Of a stretch of 64,000 bases of DNA, positions 63,899 through 64,000 are shown piece by piece (position 1 is the stretch's first letter; every line of letters starts with the position of its first letter). Source of the stretch: CATQHS01 sp963422655 (GTDB taxonomy: Bacteria > Actinomycetota > Acidimicrobiia > Acidimicrobiales > Aldehydirespiratoraceae); NCBI GenBank assembly GCA_963422655.1, contig OY730440.1, positions 2,232,001-2,296,000 on the forward strand, read 5' to 3'. The position numbers and the translations under genes are program-made. Below the pieces are notes generated by a model, which had not been told where the DNA came from, did not search any database, and saw only the letters and a list, made by a program, of their open reading frames with translations.

Positions 63899-64000
63899 TC
63901 AGATACCTCCGTTCGAGGCCTGCTTGGCGATCAGGTCGCGCATCTCGGTCAGCGCCTTCTCCTCGGTGATCCCGGGGATGTAGCTGCTGCCGGCCAAAGG
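63899..64000 (-). CDS. Partial gene, C-terminal 33 residues
   Basis: The minus-strand frame reads PLAGSSYIPGITEEKALTEM then RDLIAKQASNGGI and a stop at 63899-63901. The 5' part is beyond the window. One base separates it from the start of the 147-residue protein gene. Too short to identify; the proximity suggests the same operon. Confidence 0.6.
   Translation of the reverse strand, partial: PLAGSSYIPGITEEKALTEMRDLIAKQASNGGI

Overview
The window is a high-GC actinobacterial chromosome segment, most likely from an Acidimicrobiia-type marine or host-associated lineage. That placement is an inference: the str-S10-spc-alpha gene order running into truA-rplM-rpsI-glmM, zinc-type S14 and L36, frequent GTG and TTG starts, and the divergent Tad pilus genes fit it, but no 16S gene is present.

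Region 1 (1-28710) is the translation super-operon: fusA (3' part), tuf, rpsJ, then rplC to rpsQ, rplN to secY-adk, infA-rpmJ-rpsM-rpsK-rpsD-rpoA-rplQ-truA, a lone methyltransferase, rplM-rpsI and glmM. The S10 operon is interrupted between rpsJ and rplC by about 7 kb (3085-10161). This holds a reverse-strand AI-2E-family permease and a tightly coupled pair: an AAA ATPase with a DUF4143-like C-terminal domain (4470-5750) and a 1373-residue STAND/NACHT-like NTPase ending in a PD-(D/E)XK-like nuclease motif (5747-9868). The pair has a perfect 16-bp palindrome just upstream, an ATGA overlap and visibly AT-richer sequence. I consider it the best candidate for an undescribed, probably defensive, system. 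A promoter and a structured leader just before rplC appear to restore ribosomal gene expression downstream of the insert. infA apparently starts at CTG.

Region 2 (28691-39747) is a methylamine block. gmaS/glnT-like synthetase, an XRE-cupin regulator and a DUF368 membrane protein run leftward. mgsABC-like N-methylglutamate synthase genes run rightward and converge, with a 68-bp overlap, on leftward mgdABCD (soxBDAG-like) genes. Together they encode a complete N-methylglutamate route from methylamine to glutamate/ammonium plus formaldehyde.

Region 3 (39748-52554) holds a RelE-like/UvrD-like helicase fusion, a DUF5131 protein, two small membrane proteins and a leftward Tad/Flp pilus operon (small membrane protein, proline/glutamate-repeat lipoprotein, Thr-rich secreted protein, SAF/CpaB-like protein, TadA, TadB, TadC, Flp-like pilin and three pseudopilin-like proteins).

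Region 4 (53063-64000) returns to methylated amines: a divergent Amt channel, four small membrane proteins, TMAO demethylase (tdm), trimethylamine monooxygenase (tmm), a large fusion of two flavoenzymes, and an oppositely oriented set with a GFA-family zinc protein, a DAO-family oxidoreductase, an unrecognised 147-residue protein and a truncated gene. Regions 2 and 4 together predict trimethylamine to TMAO to dimethylamine to methylamine to ammonium. No known dimethylamine monooxygenase gene is visible; the flavin fusion is a speculative candidate for that gap.
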